Source of the DNA: Actinopolyspora alba
GTDB lineage: Bacteria > Actinomycetota > Actinomycetes > Mycobacteriales > Pseudonocardiaceae
NCBI RefSeq assembly: GCF_900112765.1
Contig: NZ_FOMZ01000005.1
Coordinates: 1 to 64,000, forward strand
Length of the DNA stretch: 64,000 nucleotides
Direction: 5' to 3'
Positions 8,621-16,350 of this stretch are shown in pieces (position 1 is the first letter of the stretch; the number at the start of each line of letters is the position of its first letter). A program made the position numbers and the translations under genes. Under the pieces are notes generated by a model. It was not told the origin of the DNA. It did not search any database and saw nothing but the letters and a program-made list of their open reading frames with translations.

Positions 8621-9430
8621 ATGCATGCTGTGTTGGTGATGATGATGCGGTTGTTGTGGTGTGAGCTGTGGCGACTGCTGCTGCGGTACCGCTTCGCCGT
8701 GGCGGTGCTGCTCGCCGGGGTGGTAGGGGCCGTGGTAATGGTGGGGATGAATCCCGTAGCCGGCAGCAGAGGCTCACTGTATGAGATTCACGTGTTCGGC
8801 GCGTTAAGTGAGTCCTTTTTGGGTGTCTACGCCTTCCTGGTTCCACTCATGGCGGGCGTGGCCGCAGCGGGATCATTGGCCGAGGATCGAGCCCGCGACT
8901 ATCCGCAGTGGATTCTTATCCGTGGTGTCGGAGCGGGACGTTTCCTGGGTGTCAAGGCCGTGGCTATGTTCCTGACTACTGTCACTGCATTTCTCATGTC
9001 CCAGCTGATCGTGTTCTGCACGGCCACCGTGGTGTTTCCGTGGGGAACCACGGCACCTCCGGTTGGAGCGGAGCACCTGCTGGGGAATCACCTGGCTCCG
9101 GAGCTCTTCGTAGCAGCGCCTGCCATGCACGACCTGATGCTGGTGGCGATGTTGAGTGTGGCCGCCGGTGTTTTGTCGCTGACCGGTTTGGTAGTGGGCG
9201 CTCTGATTGCCAATGAGTACCTGGCTGCAGCCGTTCCCTTCCTGCTGGTCGTGGGCAGCGCACTCGTATTGGAAGGGCCGGCGAGACGATTGAGCCCATA
9301 CACCTATCTGGAGCTGGACACGAGTCCGGGACCCGGTTCAACGGGTGCGGTGCTGCTGTACTGGGGTGTTTTGGCGGTGCTGACCGTAGCGGTAGCGACA
9401 GGATTGTTCGTGCGAAGGGAGGCTCAGTGA
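8621..9430 (+). CDS. ABC-2 type transporter permease
   Basis: About 269 residues with six hydrophobic segments, starting with a short amphipathic head (LLWCELWRLLLRYRFAV) as in ABC-2 exporter subunits. It contains the loop SLAEDRARDYPQWILIRGVG between helices, typical of these permeases. The exact start is uncertain: ATG 8621 or 8639, neither with a clear ribosome site, and the frame is open further upstream. Its stop overlaps the ATPase start as GTGA. It forms an operon with the ATPase and the second permease, so the exporter is a heterodimeric permease with one ATPase. The substrate is unknown. Confidence 0.82.
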   Translation: MHAVLVMMMRLLWCELWRLLLRYRFAVAVLLAGVVGAVVMVGMNPVAGSRGSLYEIHVFGALSESFLGVYAFLVPLMAGVAAAGSLAEDRARDYPQWILIRGVGAGRFLGVKAVAMFLTTVTAFLMSQLIVFCTATVVFPWGTTAPPVGAEHLLGNHLAPELFVAAPAMHDLMLVAMLSVAAGVLSLTGLVVGALIANEYLAAAVPFLLVVGSALVLEGPARRLSPYTYLELDTSPGPGSTGAVLLYWGVLAVLTVAVATGLFVRREAQ

Positions 9431-10353
9431 GTGATCCGGCGAAGGCCGCTCAACTGCGCGGAGTGGGAAAGCGGTACGGCTCGCGCTGGGCGGTGCAGGA
9501 TCTCGATCTCGATCTTAATTTCGGGCAGGTCGTGGGGTTTATTGGCCCGAACGGGGCGGGTAAGACCACCCTCATTCGGATGATGACCGGTCTGTCGACG
9601 GCTTCCACCGGCAAGATCGAGGTACTCGATACCGATTTGACGAGGCAAACACGCAGTCCCGACGGCATCGGCATGGTAGCCGAACATCCGCGGTTCGTGC
9701 CGTACCTTTCGGCACGGAAGAATTTGCGGCTACTGGCGCGTATCCGCAATGTGGCCAGCGACGAGGATATCGCCGAAACTCTACGCAGAGTTGGTTTGGA
9801 TCCGCAGGATCGACGGGCTGTGCGCGGCTACTCTTTGGGTATGCGGCAGCGGTTGGGGGTGGCCCAAGCGTTGATGGAGCGTCCGCGGCTGCTGTTCCTG
9901 GACGAGCCGACCAATGGGCTCGACCCACGCGGCATCGTCGAGTTCCGCGAGCTCATCCGGCAGCTGGCCGCGGCGGGCGTGGCAGTGTTCGTGGCCAGCC
10001 ACTTGCTGACCGAACTCGAGCAGGTCTGCGACCGGGTGTTGTTCGTGCGCCGCGGGCGAGTGCTGGAAGAACTTGATTTGCACTGCTTCCAGGAAGAAAC
10101 GGTACGAGTTAGCGTCACCGGCCCCGACGATGTGGCGGCGTTGCGCGAGTGGGCTGCCCACGCCGGTATCGCCCTGACCGACCAGGATGACACTCGCTGG
10201 CCCACTGTGGAGCTGGCAACCTCGGACGTGCCCGAGACGCTTGCGCACCTGATCCGTGCCGGAGTGCGTATCGAGGCCGTCAACCGTACTCAGCGTTCAC
10301 TGGAACAGCGCTTCCTGGAACTGACCGGCTCCGAAAGCGAGGGCGTCTCGTGA
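9427..10353 (+). CDS. ABC transporter ATPase (CcmA/NatA type)
   Basis: A 308-residue cytosolic nucleotide-binding subunit. In order: Walker A GPNGAGKTT (about residues 41-49), Q-loop region, signature YSLGMRQRLG, Walker B LLFLDEPTNGLD and switch histidine in ASHLLTELEQ, all intact. The last ~80 residues form the extra C-terminal domain seen in drug or bacteriocin-immunity exporters. It starts GTG inside the previous stop and ends inside the next start, so translation of all three genes is coupled. It powers export through the two flanking membrane proteins. Confidence 0.95.
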   Translation: MSDPAKAAQLRGVGKRYGSRWAVQDLDLDLNFGQVVGFIGPNGAGKTTLIRMMTGLSTASTGKIEVLDTDLTRQTRSPDGIGMVAEHPRFVPYLSARKNLRLLARIRNVASDEDIAETLRRVGLDPQDRRAVRGYSLGMRQRLGVAQALMERPRLLFLDEPTNGLDPRGIVEFRELIRQLAAAGVAVFVASHLLTELEQVCDRVLFVRRGRVLEELDLHCFQEETVRVSVTGPDDVAALREWAAHAGIALTDQDDTRWPTVELATSDVPETLAHLIRAGVRIEAVNRTQRSLEQRFLELTGSESEGVS

Positions 10354-11159
10354 GGGCCACGCTACGGCTGGCACGTGCCGACTTGTCCCGGGCTCTGGGC
10401 ACCTACCGCTGGCTCGTGGCGATTCCGGCCTGGTTCGCCGCCGTGTACCTGTCCCTGGGGTACGTGCGCTACGACTACGATGGCGGCGGACTACGTCCCG
10501 TCAATGTTTGGGACGCCGTGCCGGGGTTGTTTACCAACACGATCCTTGTGCTGTTCGTGTTCGTGCTGGGGTTCGTGTTCCTCACCGGCGATTTGTACGT
10601 GCGGGACCGCACCCTCGGGGTCGCCTCCATGACCGTGCTGCGAGCTCCCTCTCGCGGTCACTGGTGGAGCGCCAAACTCTGCGCGCTCGGCGTGCTCTCC
10701 GTCGTCTACAGCACTCTGGTGTTCGTAGCGATGCTGCTGCTCGGCGGGCTTCAACTGGGATGGAGCGCCACAGCTAGCCCAACAGCCCTCCGAAGCGAGC
10801 TCTACCCCCGCTGGACCGAGCTACCGATGCCGGTGTTCGTCCTGGTAGTCATGCTCTACGCCGCGCTGGCGCTCTGGGCCGTCGGTGCCGTGGTGATGCT
10901 GATCTCGACCTTGATGCCCCATCCTCTGACGCCTGCAGTAGCCGGCCTCCTCTGGGTGCTACTGGGAGGGGTACTCGCTCCCCTGGCTAGCCGCACCGGC
11001 TGGACACGCCTGGATCCCCTCTATCAAATGTTCTACAATATCCATTTCGGTCCGGACCACTTCACATTGGGATGGACGACTTCTTTCATGGTAATTCTGA
11101 CGACCCTGCTGGCAACAGCAGTACTAGGATCTTGGCGGTTACGGTACGCCGAACTGTGA
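10350..11159 (+). CDS. ABC transporter permease, second subunit
   Basis: 269 residues with about six membrane spans, including hydrophobic runs NTILVLFVFVLGFVFLTG and ALALWAVGAVVMLISTLM. A conserved-looking loop (DLYVRDRTLGVASMTVLRAP) matches the coupling region of the first permease (AEDRARDYPQWILIRG), so the two subunits probably pair on the ATPase. The GTG start overlaps the ATPase stop by four bases. No clear terminator follows; a minus-strand gene converges 145 bp downstream. Confidence 0.82.
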   Translation: MRATLRLARADLSRALGTYRWLVAIPAWFAAVYLSLGYVRYDYDGGGLRPVNVWDAVPGLFTNTILVLFVFVLGFVFLTGDLYVRDRTLGVASMTVLRAPSRGHWWSAKLCALGVLSVVYSTLVFVAMLLLGGLQLGWSATASPTALRSELYPRWTELPMPVFVLVVMLYAALALWAVGAVVMLISTLMPHPLTPAVAGLLWVLLGGVLAPLASRTGWTRLDPLYQMFYNIHFGPDHFTLGWTTSFMVILTTLLATAVLGSWRLRYAEL

Positions 11160-11304
11160 TCCTCTGAAATGCTCCCGTGTTAGAACGTGTTTCACGGGGG
11201 GGGTTTCTTATGGCGAACAAGGGCGGCAGCGAGGATGAGGAACATGACGAGGCCGACCTCTGCTACGCCTTCCCCATCTCGCCTTGACCTTTCGTTTTCG
11301 CGTT

Positions 11305-11628
11305 TCAGTCGTAGCGAACCATCGCCCACACTGTGCTTACTTCGATCGTGTGGACGGCGATGAGTGCGAGGCCAATGCGGGTGGGCCAGTTGGGTCGCCA
11401 TCCGGCGAGGCGTAGTCCGCCCACGCCTGTCCACCACAGCAGGCAGGCCAGTGCGCCGAAGAAAGCGTGGAGTTCGACGCCCGGACCGCCGGGGTGGGTG
11501 ATCGTCGAGACGAGGGACAGGCTCAGGACGACGGTGATCCAGCCGCTGTAGGCGAAAGCCGCTACGGCCAGCCCGGTTCCGGCGCATTCGCGCAGCAGGA
11601 TCGTGGTGACCGGGGAGAGTCGGGACAT
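11305..11628 (-). CDS. Small membrane protein, unknown
   Basis: 107 residues with three or four hydrophobic helices (TGLAVAAFAYSGWITVVLSL, LHAFFGALACLLWW, IGLALIAVHTIEV). The frame is open upstream to 11940, but that part runs through three palindromic repeats and encodes only FREKS-like strings, so ATG 11628 is taken as the start; the ribosome site is poor. It sits alone, convergent with the ABC operon. No family recognised. Confidence 0.6.
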   Translation of the reverse strand: MSRLSPVTTILLRECAGTGLAVAAFAYSGWITVVLSLSLVSTITHPGGPGVELHAFFGALACLLWWTGVGGLRLAGWRPNWPTRIGLALIAVHTIEVSTVWAMVRYD

Positions 11629-11809
11629 GGCGATGGGTCCGCTTCGGTTCGACGGATTGGGTGTGGTGCGAGATCCCCGGCCGGGGTGGGGTGGGAGCGG
11701 CCCCGTTCCCGGCCGGGGTGGTGCCGCGCCGGACGGGACTGTGTTGTCCCGCGGGGGAGAGAACTCCGGCGCGGCACCGGTCTGGGGTGGGCATCGCTTC
11801 CCTCGCGGC

Positions 11810-11891
11810 GATTTCTCGAGAAATTGGCGGTGCCGCCGCCGCGATTTCGCGAGAAATTGACGGCGCCGCTGCGGTGATTTCTCGCGAAATT
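11810..11891. repeat. Palindrome cluster B: three copies at exact 33-bp intervals
   Basis: 16-bp palindromes start at 11810 (GATTTCTCGAGAAATT), 11843 (GATTTCGCGAGAAATT) and 11876 (GATTTCTCGCGAAATT), each 33 bp apart, with GGCGGTGCCGC-like GC-rich spacers. Same element as the other four clusters. The 363-bp gap around it (11629-11991) holds no gene. Confidence 0.88.
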
Positions 11892-11991
11892 GACGGTGTG
11901 GGTGGCCCCGCACGGCGGTGTGCGGGCCGGGCGGGCGCATGCCGGAGGTGTCGGGGGTTTCACGACACGCGCCCGGGCTTGGACAGAGCAG

Positions 11992-12495
11992 TCAGGCCGC
12001 CAGCGGTGTATGCCGGTGCCTGCTGTTCGGCGGTCGAGAGGGTGCGGGGGTAGTGCCGCTGGGCTCGTCAGAGTCGGTGGTGGGCCAGCCCGGATCCGGT
12101 TGTTCGTCCCCGAGGCGCACTGGACGCAGTCGTGGTACACGCGGCGGCAGATACCCGATGCTGTGCAGGCAGGCGTCGCAGACCGACCGGTCGTCCTCGA
12201 CGGGCGGGCTGCTGCTGGCCCGAGCGCGGTAGGGACCGCGTCGGGACAGGTGCCCGCACAACGCCCGCAGCCCGTGGTTTCCCGCTGGTGTGTTGGCGGG
12301 GCAGGCGTGCCAGCGGGACTCGAACACGCTGGAGAACCAGGCGTGCCCACTACTGGTGTTCAGTGGTTCGATCCCCAGGCCAGCCGCGCCAACACCAGGG
12401 TCAGCAGCGCCAGCAGCAGCACCGCGATCTCGAACTCGGACACGTCCCCTCCTGACCAGGTGGCGCAGCGCGAGTAGCAGCAGGGTCAGCGTCAC
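11992..12495 (-). CDS. Cys/His-containing protein C of an overlapping gene set
   Basis: Read from a GTG that overlaps the stop of the gene upstream as GTGA, giving 167 residues. It begins with one membrane-like helix (TLTLLLLALRHLV then RRGR), followed by a low-complexity stretch and a zinc-finger-like part (HACPANTPAGNH, ALCGHL, SVCDACL). Codon bias is good at both ends but poor around 12380-12430, where a different frame (12360-12443) looks better. The real product may therefore start at GTG 12327 (111 residues). Function unknown; context is the two overlapping Cys-rich genes upstream. Confidence 0.5.
   Translation of the reverse strand: MTLTLLLLALRHLVRRGRVRVRDRGAAAGAADPGVGAAGLGIEPLNTSSGHAWFSSVFESRWHACPANTPAGNHGLRALCGHLSRRGPYRARASSSPPVEDDRSVCDACLHSIGYLPPRVPRLRPVRLGDEQPDPGWPTTDSDEPSGTTPAPSRPPNSRHRHTPLAA
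12360..12443 (-). CDS. 27-residue single-helix membrane peptide
   Basis: AGGAGGGG sits four bases before a GTG, and the peptide starts VSEFEIAVLLLALLTLVLAR, an almost pure membrane helix, then ends LAWGSNH. Nearly every third base is G or C, much better than the overlapping frame. It lies inside the region where gene C shows poor codon bias. It resembles the tiny spread or holin-like peptides of actinobacterial mobile elements in shape only; no homologue recognised. Confidence 0.5.
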   Translation of the reverse strand: MSEFEIAVLLLALLTLVLARLAWGSNH

Positions 12496-13013
12496 CAGGA
12501 CCACCCCGCTCTGGCACCGATGGCCTCCTCCAACGCGTCCCGCAGCTGCCGCGCCTCGGCGAGCGTGAACAGCGAGACCGCGCCCCGCGCGGGCGCCAAC
12601 AGGGCCACGCCTTGAGCTGTGGGTTTGAGCCGCAGCACCGTTCGGCCGTGGCGCTGCTGCCGACACGGGACGACTGACCACTCCGACACACCGTCCACAG
12701 TGGCCGAAACGTCGAGCTGGGCCAGGTCACGAAGCCAGGGCTCGTAGGAATGGACCGGGCTCGGCGGGTGGGCCTCACCACCGCCGATCACATACTGCAA
12801 ACACACCCGGCAGTAGTGATGCCACCCGCCCAAGATGCGTTCCGGCGGGTGCGGGGCGAGTTCGATCGCCTGGCCGCAGAAACACGCCACGAGCCCTTGG
12901 CCCGCCCGGGCGGACTCGGTGCGTTTGTAGAACGCGGTGGCATGAATCGCCCCGGAATCGGTGCCGGTGACGAACCGGGGCGGCGGCACGGACAGCTCAC
13001 CGAGCGACGGCAT
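12492..13013 (-). CDS. Cys-rich protein B of an overlapping gene set
   Basis: 173 residues with a putative zinc site: CFCGQAIEL, then GWHHYCRVCLQYVIGG. The C-terminal half (RTVLRLKPTAQGVALLA and LFTLAEARQLRDALEEAI) looks like a compact alpha/beta domain. It overlaps gene A upstream by 17 bp and gene C downstream by four. No signal peptide. I do not recognise the family. The arrangement beside an XRE-DUF397 pair suggests an accessory module. Confidence 0.62.
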   Translation of the reverse strand: MPSLGELSVPPPRFVTGTDSGAIHATAFYKRTESARAGQGLVACFCGQAIELAPHPPERILGGWHHYCRVCLQYVIGGGEAHPPSPVHSYEPWLRDLAQLDVSATVDGVSEWSVVPCRQQRHGRTVLRLKPTAQGVALLAPARGAVSLFTLAEARQLRDALEEAIGARAGWSW

Positions 13014-13305
13014 GGCGCACCACCCGCCCCCGCAGACCCGACCACGCGATCATGGAACAACACTGCGAACACAGCTCCGGATCGGCCTCCGGGGCAGTGA
13101 TCGCGGCCATCTCGCCCAACCCCAGGTAAACGTGACACAGCGACAGTACCCACGAGGCCGTGTACTCACCCGGATGACGCTCAATCGCGTGCAACCGTGG
13201 TGTCTGGCTGTACCGGTGATCGGCCTCCGTCGCCGCCAACACCACACACACCAGGCCACGCGGAAACAACACCCCCACCTCACACCACCCCCACCAAGAG
13301 GCCAT
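12997..13305 (-). CDS. Cys-rich protein A, first gene of the overlapping set
   Basis: 102 residues; begins MASWWGWCEVGVLFPRG and has a possible metal site (SLCHVYLGL and ELCSQCCSM). Third-position GC is about 80 percent through the whole frame, supporting coding. Its end overlaps the start of gene B, so the three are probably translated together. No homologue recognised. Confidence 0.58.
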   Translation of the reverse strand: MASWWGWCEVGVLFPRGLVCVVLAATEADHRYSQTPRLHAIERHPGEYTASWVLSLCHVYLGLGEMAAITAPEADPELCSQCCSMIAWSGLRGRVVRHAVAR

Positions 13306-13841
13306 GGTGCGGCGAACCGAGACACGTAGCGACGCGCCTCATACCAGGCGATAGCATCAACAACGCTCCACTTCAGTAATCACACGCTGATGGAGTTCCC
13401 CCGTGTCCCTGTGCTTGGCGGCTTCGGACACGGAACCCACTCGTCCGGTGGCACCCACCACCGGACGAGTGGTCAAAAGTCGGACAACGCGCCGGGTGCG
13501 CTGTACGGGATCGCACTAACGCAGTCAGCACGGCACGAGTGAACGCCTCTAACCAACGGCAGTCCAGTCATTCGGCGTCGGAACAAAGGGCACCCTGGCA
13601 GCCTCCGAAAACCTGCCTCGCCTGCAGAAACCGGACTGATCCGGCACGCCGTACGTGTCATGCCGTGCTTCCGAGCCAGGCGGACAGCCCCAGTGAAGGT
13701 TCTTTCCTGCGAGGCCACCAAGTTTCTCCGTAAGGTCATCGAATCAACCTCCCAAGGTGTATCCATACTGGAATGAAACTCTCACTTGTGCAACCCTGAT
13801 CAACAGGAAGTCTCGCTAATACACCTGATTGGAGTAACAGG
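13306..13841. other. Intergenic region with a 15-bp hairpin, between divergent units
   Basis: 536 bp. It holds an inverted repeat at 13437-13472 (15-bp arms CCACTCGTCCGGTGG, 6-base loop). A minus-strand frame at 13473-13766 (97 codons) ends right at this hairpin but its codon bias is weak, so it is not called as a gene. Both the Cys-rich genes (minus) and the XRE gene (plus) must have their promoters here. Confidence 0.5.
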
Positions 13842-14750
13842 ATGAGCACATCGGCAGATAACCTCTACTCGGACCATGCGCAGGAGGTAGCGGTGAACGA
13901 ACGCATCAGCCCAACAGTCCGACTTCGCAAGCTCGTTCGACGCCTGCGTAGCTGGCGAGAACACGCGCGGATGCGGCAAGAAGACGTGGCCGATGTGCTC
14001 GGATGGTCGAAGGCCAAGGTCAGCAGGTACGAGAACGCCGAACAGATTCCCGGAACAGCCGAGATCATCGCTCTGGCGACCATCTACGGCATATCCGAAC
14101 AGGAGCGAGATCAGTACATGGCTCTTGCCGTCCAAGCACGCCAACGAGGCTGGTGGCAAAGCTATGGTACGGAAGCACTGAAACAGGACTTCGACGAGTA
14201 CGTAGGACTGGAATCGGAAGCATCCTTGCTCAAGGAGTACTGCTTCGAGCTGATCCCCGGTCTGCTCCAGACCGAGTCCTACGCCACCGAACTCATGCGG
14301 GCATGGCTGCCAGGTGTGGAGCCATCGGTGGCAGAGGAACGAGCAGCGCTACGTGCCCAACATCAAGCCAACCTCTACGGTGAACAACCCCTCGCTCTGC
14401 ACGCGGTCGTACACGAGTGCGCTCTACGCCAGCAGGTAGGCGGCCCCGAGGTGATGCGGCCCCAGCTCCAACACCTGCTGTCCATGTCCGAACTGTCACA
14501 CGTGACCATCCAGGTCTTGCCCTTCACGGCAGGGGCTCACCCGGCGATGGATTCACCGTTCATCATTCTCTCGTTCCCCGACCCCGAGTTCACTGACGTC
14601 GGCTTCGCCGAGTACCTCACAGGCTGCGTCTACGTGGAGACCCCGAAGGAAGTCGAATCGTACAGCCTGAACTTCACCGCCATAGCAGATCAGGCACTGG
14701 CACCGAGGGCGTCCATCGAGCTTATCCGTACGCTTGTCGAGGAAGGATGA
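13842..14750 (+). CDS. XRE-family regulator with DUF5753 (Scr1-like)
   Basis: 302 residues. The N-terminal HTH is clear (about residues 28-90: LRSWREHARMRQEDVADVLG, WSKAKVSRYEN). It is followed by the DUF5753 domain (LIPGLLQTESYATELMRAW, HVTIQVLPF, the latter conserved in the family). Such proteins are paired with DUF397 partners throughout actinomycetes; the Streptomyces Scr1/Scr2 pair has been described as toxin-antitoxin-like and affects antibiotic production. ATG 13842 has GGAG nine bases upstream. The stop overlaps the partner gene by ATGA. Confidence 0.93.
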   Translation: MSTSADNLYSDHAQEVAVNERISPTVRLRKLVRRLRSWREHARMRQEDVADVLGWSKAKVSRYENAEQIPGTAEIIALATIYGISEQERDQYMALAVQARQRGWWQSYGTEALKQDFDEYVGLESEASLLKEYCFELIPGLLQTESYATELMRAWLPGVEPSVAEERAALRAQHQANLYGEQPLALHAVVHECALRQQVGGPEVMRPQLQHLLSMSELSHVTIQVLPFTAGAHPAMDSPFIILSFPDPEFTDVGFAEYLTGCVYVETPKEVESYSLNFTAIADQALAPRASIELIRTLVEEG

Positions 14751-14980
14751 GCACGGCAAGGGAGCATGTCATGACCACCGCTGACTTCAGTCAGGCGCGC
14801 TGGTACAAGTCCAGTCGCAGCAACGGCGGCGGTGGAGCGTGCGTCATGGTGGCGCACGTGCCCACCGCCACCGGTGTCGCCGACAGCAAACTCGGCGAAA
14901 ACAGTCCCGTCCTGCCGTTCAGCAGCACCGCGTGGACCTCGTTCCTCGACGCGATCAAAAGCGACCGCCTCGACGGCTGA
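14747..14980 (+). CDS. DUF397 protein (partner of the XRE regulator)
   Basis: 77 residues with the DUF397 core: WYKSSRSNGGGGACVMVA, then VADSKLGENSPVLPF and W-FL. Start ATG overlaps the regulator's stop, so the two are coupled; an internal ATG at 14771 is possible. Known members are small cytosolic proteins that bind their XRE partner; BldB of Streptomyces belongs to the same family. A 13-bp hairpin follows at once. Confidence 0.92.
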   Translation: MSTAREHVMTTADFSQARWYKSSRSNGGGGACVMVAHVPTATGVADSKLGENSPVLPFSSTAWTSFLDAIKSDRLDG

Positions 14981-14988
14981 CCCTGTTT

Positions 14989-15026
14989 CGTGAAGTCCCG
15001 CTCGGCGTACCGGGCGGGACTTCACG
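14989..15026 (+). terminator. Hairpin terminator of the XRE-DUF397 pair
   Basis: 13-bp perfect stem (CGTGAAGTCCCGC) with a 12-base loop, starting 9 bp after the DUF397 stop. Confidence 0.82.
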
Positions 15027-15201
15027 CGTCTCCGGCCACGAGGGCTGGTCGTGGTGTGCCGGGATCGAGACTTTCGGCTGCCGACGCTACGATGACTCCC
15101 GATCGAAACCGATCGAGAAGTACTCAGACCACATCCGAGGTGCGATGTCGCGGTGGCACGAAAACGTGCAACGGCGGTCATAACATCGCAGGTCGCAGAG
15201 G

Positions 15202-15413
15202 GTGCTCTCCACGGGCGTGGAGGTGGACCGGAGCACGCATGACCGACACTCCTACACCCCACGTGCTCTCCACGGGCGTGGAGGTGGACCGCTCACTGCC
15301 GAAACACCGCGGATCGTGTCCCTGTGCTCTCCACGGGCGTGGAGGTGGACCGTGCGCGGCGAACCCGTTGCGCAGTTGGGTGACGTGCTCTCCACGGGCG
15401 TGGAGGTGGACCG
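15202..15413 (+). CRISPR. Orphan mini CRISPR array: 4 identical 29-bp repeats, 3 spacers of 32 bp
   Basis: Repeats lie at 15202-15230, 15263-15291, 15324-15352 and 15385-15413 and are identical. Each begins GTGCTCTCC, contains the 7-bp palindrome CTCCACG/CGTGGAG and ends GGTGGACCG. The 29/32 geometry and the terminal CCG are those of type I-E systems, which sets the direction as plus. All three spacers are exactly 32 bp. No fifth repeat is found at the expected place and no cas gene occurs in the window. The 170 bp before the first repeat would be the leader. The array is either served by a distant cas locus or is a relic. Confidence 0.93.
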
Positions 15414-15612
15414 TTCGGAACGTCCACCGGCGCCTCGACAGCGTCGCGCAGGGTCTCAACCAACGCGTGGACGGGATGGCGGCAGATGCAGCGGATTGGC
15501 CGGCAAACGCAGGACGGGGTAGCTGCCGTCCAGCAGATCGCGAACCGGCCCTGACAACGAGCGTGCAGGAAGCTCGCCCGCTACGGCTGACGGTCTTTTC
15601 GCGACGGAGTGG
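15414..15612 (+). pseudogene. Possible gene fragment next to the CRISPR array
   Basis: Between the last repeat and the toxin gene, short coding-like pieces are visible in two different frames: RLDSVAQGLNQRVDGMAA and, shifted, QRIGRQTQDGVAAVQQIANR ending in a stop near 15559. They read like one coiled-coil protein end broken by a frameshift, with no start. The last 50 bp show nothing. Confidence 0.3.
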
Positions 15613-15870
15613 TCACCGATACACCTCTCGGCGATGGCCTAGTTCGATCACGGTCACCAACAAGTGATGGTCTTTGATCGTGTAAAGCACCCGATATTGG
15701 CCGACTCGGATCCGCCACGTATCGCTCACCCCGGAGAGCTTGCGGCAACCATCGGGGCGGGGCTCGTTCGCAAGGTTGTCGATGGCGAATTCGATTCGAC
15801 GGCGCGTTTGGCGATCCAGGTTCGCCAGAGTTTTCTGCGCGTTGCGCGTGATGTCGATGTTGTAGCTCAC
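15613..15870 (-). CDS. RelE/ParE-type toxin
   Basis: 85 residues. The fold is evident from YNIDITRNAQKTLANLDRQT, GCRKLSGVSDTWRIRVGQYR and VLYTIKDHHLLVTVIELGHR; RVGQYRVLY and GHRREVY are the family's conserved positions. RelE toxins cut mRNA on the ribosome. GTG at 15870 overlaps the antitoxin stop as GTGA; a longer frame from 15912 would start inside the antitoxin. The gene seems intact. Confidence 0.92.
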   Translation of the reverse strand: MSYNIDITRNAQKTLANLDRQTRRRIEFAIDNLANEPRPDGCRKLSGVSDTWRIRVGQYRVLYTIKDHHLLVTVIELGHRREVYR

Positions 15871-16172
15871 GCCTCCGCTTTGCCCTCCAGATCCACCAGT
15901 GCCTGTTCCCACGACATGGTGGTGTCGGTGTTGGAACGCACCTCGGCGTGGGCTTGTTCAGCGCGTTGTGACCAGTACGCGTCTTCGATCGCCTCATAGT
16001 TGTCGGCGATGTCCGGCGGCATGACCGCCGCGACGCGGCGTCCGGAACGGGTGAGATACACGAACGCGTCGTGTTCCTCGACGGCATCCAGGATCGCGGG
16101 GAGATGTTTCCGAGCGTCGGACACGCTGACCTCGGCGACTCCATCCTCGTTGATTAAAATGCTGTCGCTCAT
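15867..16172 (-). CDS. Phd/YefM-type antitoxin
   Basis: 101 residues, first gene of the module. The N-terminal DNA-binding part reads VAEVSVSDARKHLPAILDAV then AFVYLTRSGRRVAAVMPP, standard for Phd/YefM, and the tail (YWSQRAEQAHAEVR, TMSWEQALVDLEG) would wrap the toxin. ATG 16172 is chosen; another ATG lies five codons upstream. Upstream are phased GTACA sites, the likely place where the antitoxin or complex represses the operon. Confidence 0.9.
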   Translation of the reverse strand: MSDSILINEDGVAEVSVSDARKHLPAILDAVEEHDAFVYLTRSGRRVAAVMPPDIADNYEAIEDAYWSQRAEQAHAEVRSNTDTTMSWEQALVDLEGKAEA

Positions 16173-16181
16173 AGCATGAGC

Positions 16182-16233
16182 GTACAACGAAGTACAAGAA
16201 TGTACATTTCCGGTCTTGTCGATCTTCTGTACA
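16182..16233. promoter_or_regulatory. Putative toxin-antitoxin operator: GTACA repeats one helical turn apart
   Basis: GTACA occurs at 16182, 16192 and 16202, exactly 10 bp apart, then again at 16229 within CTGTACAGCGGC, a sequence repeated at 16285. The sites lie 10-60 bp before the antitoxin start. One copy per turn on the same face fits cooperative binding of antitoxin dimers. Confidence 0.6.
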
Positions 16234-16350
16234 GCGGCGTCATCACGTCACGACGCCACTCCGTGCGAAGTAGTCATACCGACCTGTACAGCGGCATGTG
16301 AGCCGTGACCGTTGTCGCCACACTGCTTGCCGGATCTCCGCCCGACGCGC

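Noticed and set aside
11629-11940. N-terminal extension of the small membrane protein gene
   Set aside because: The extension is made of three palindromic repeats translated as QFREKS/QFLAKS/QFLEKS-like strings and lies in an intergenic cluster.
13473-13766. 97-codon minus-strand frame ending at a hairpin
   Set aside because: Third-position bias is weak, no family is visible and no good ribosome site was found; kept only as a note in the region entry.
15446-15474. Fifth CRISPR repeat at the expected distance
   Set aside because: The sequence there shares only a few bases with the repeat; the array stops at 15413.
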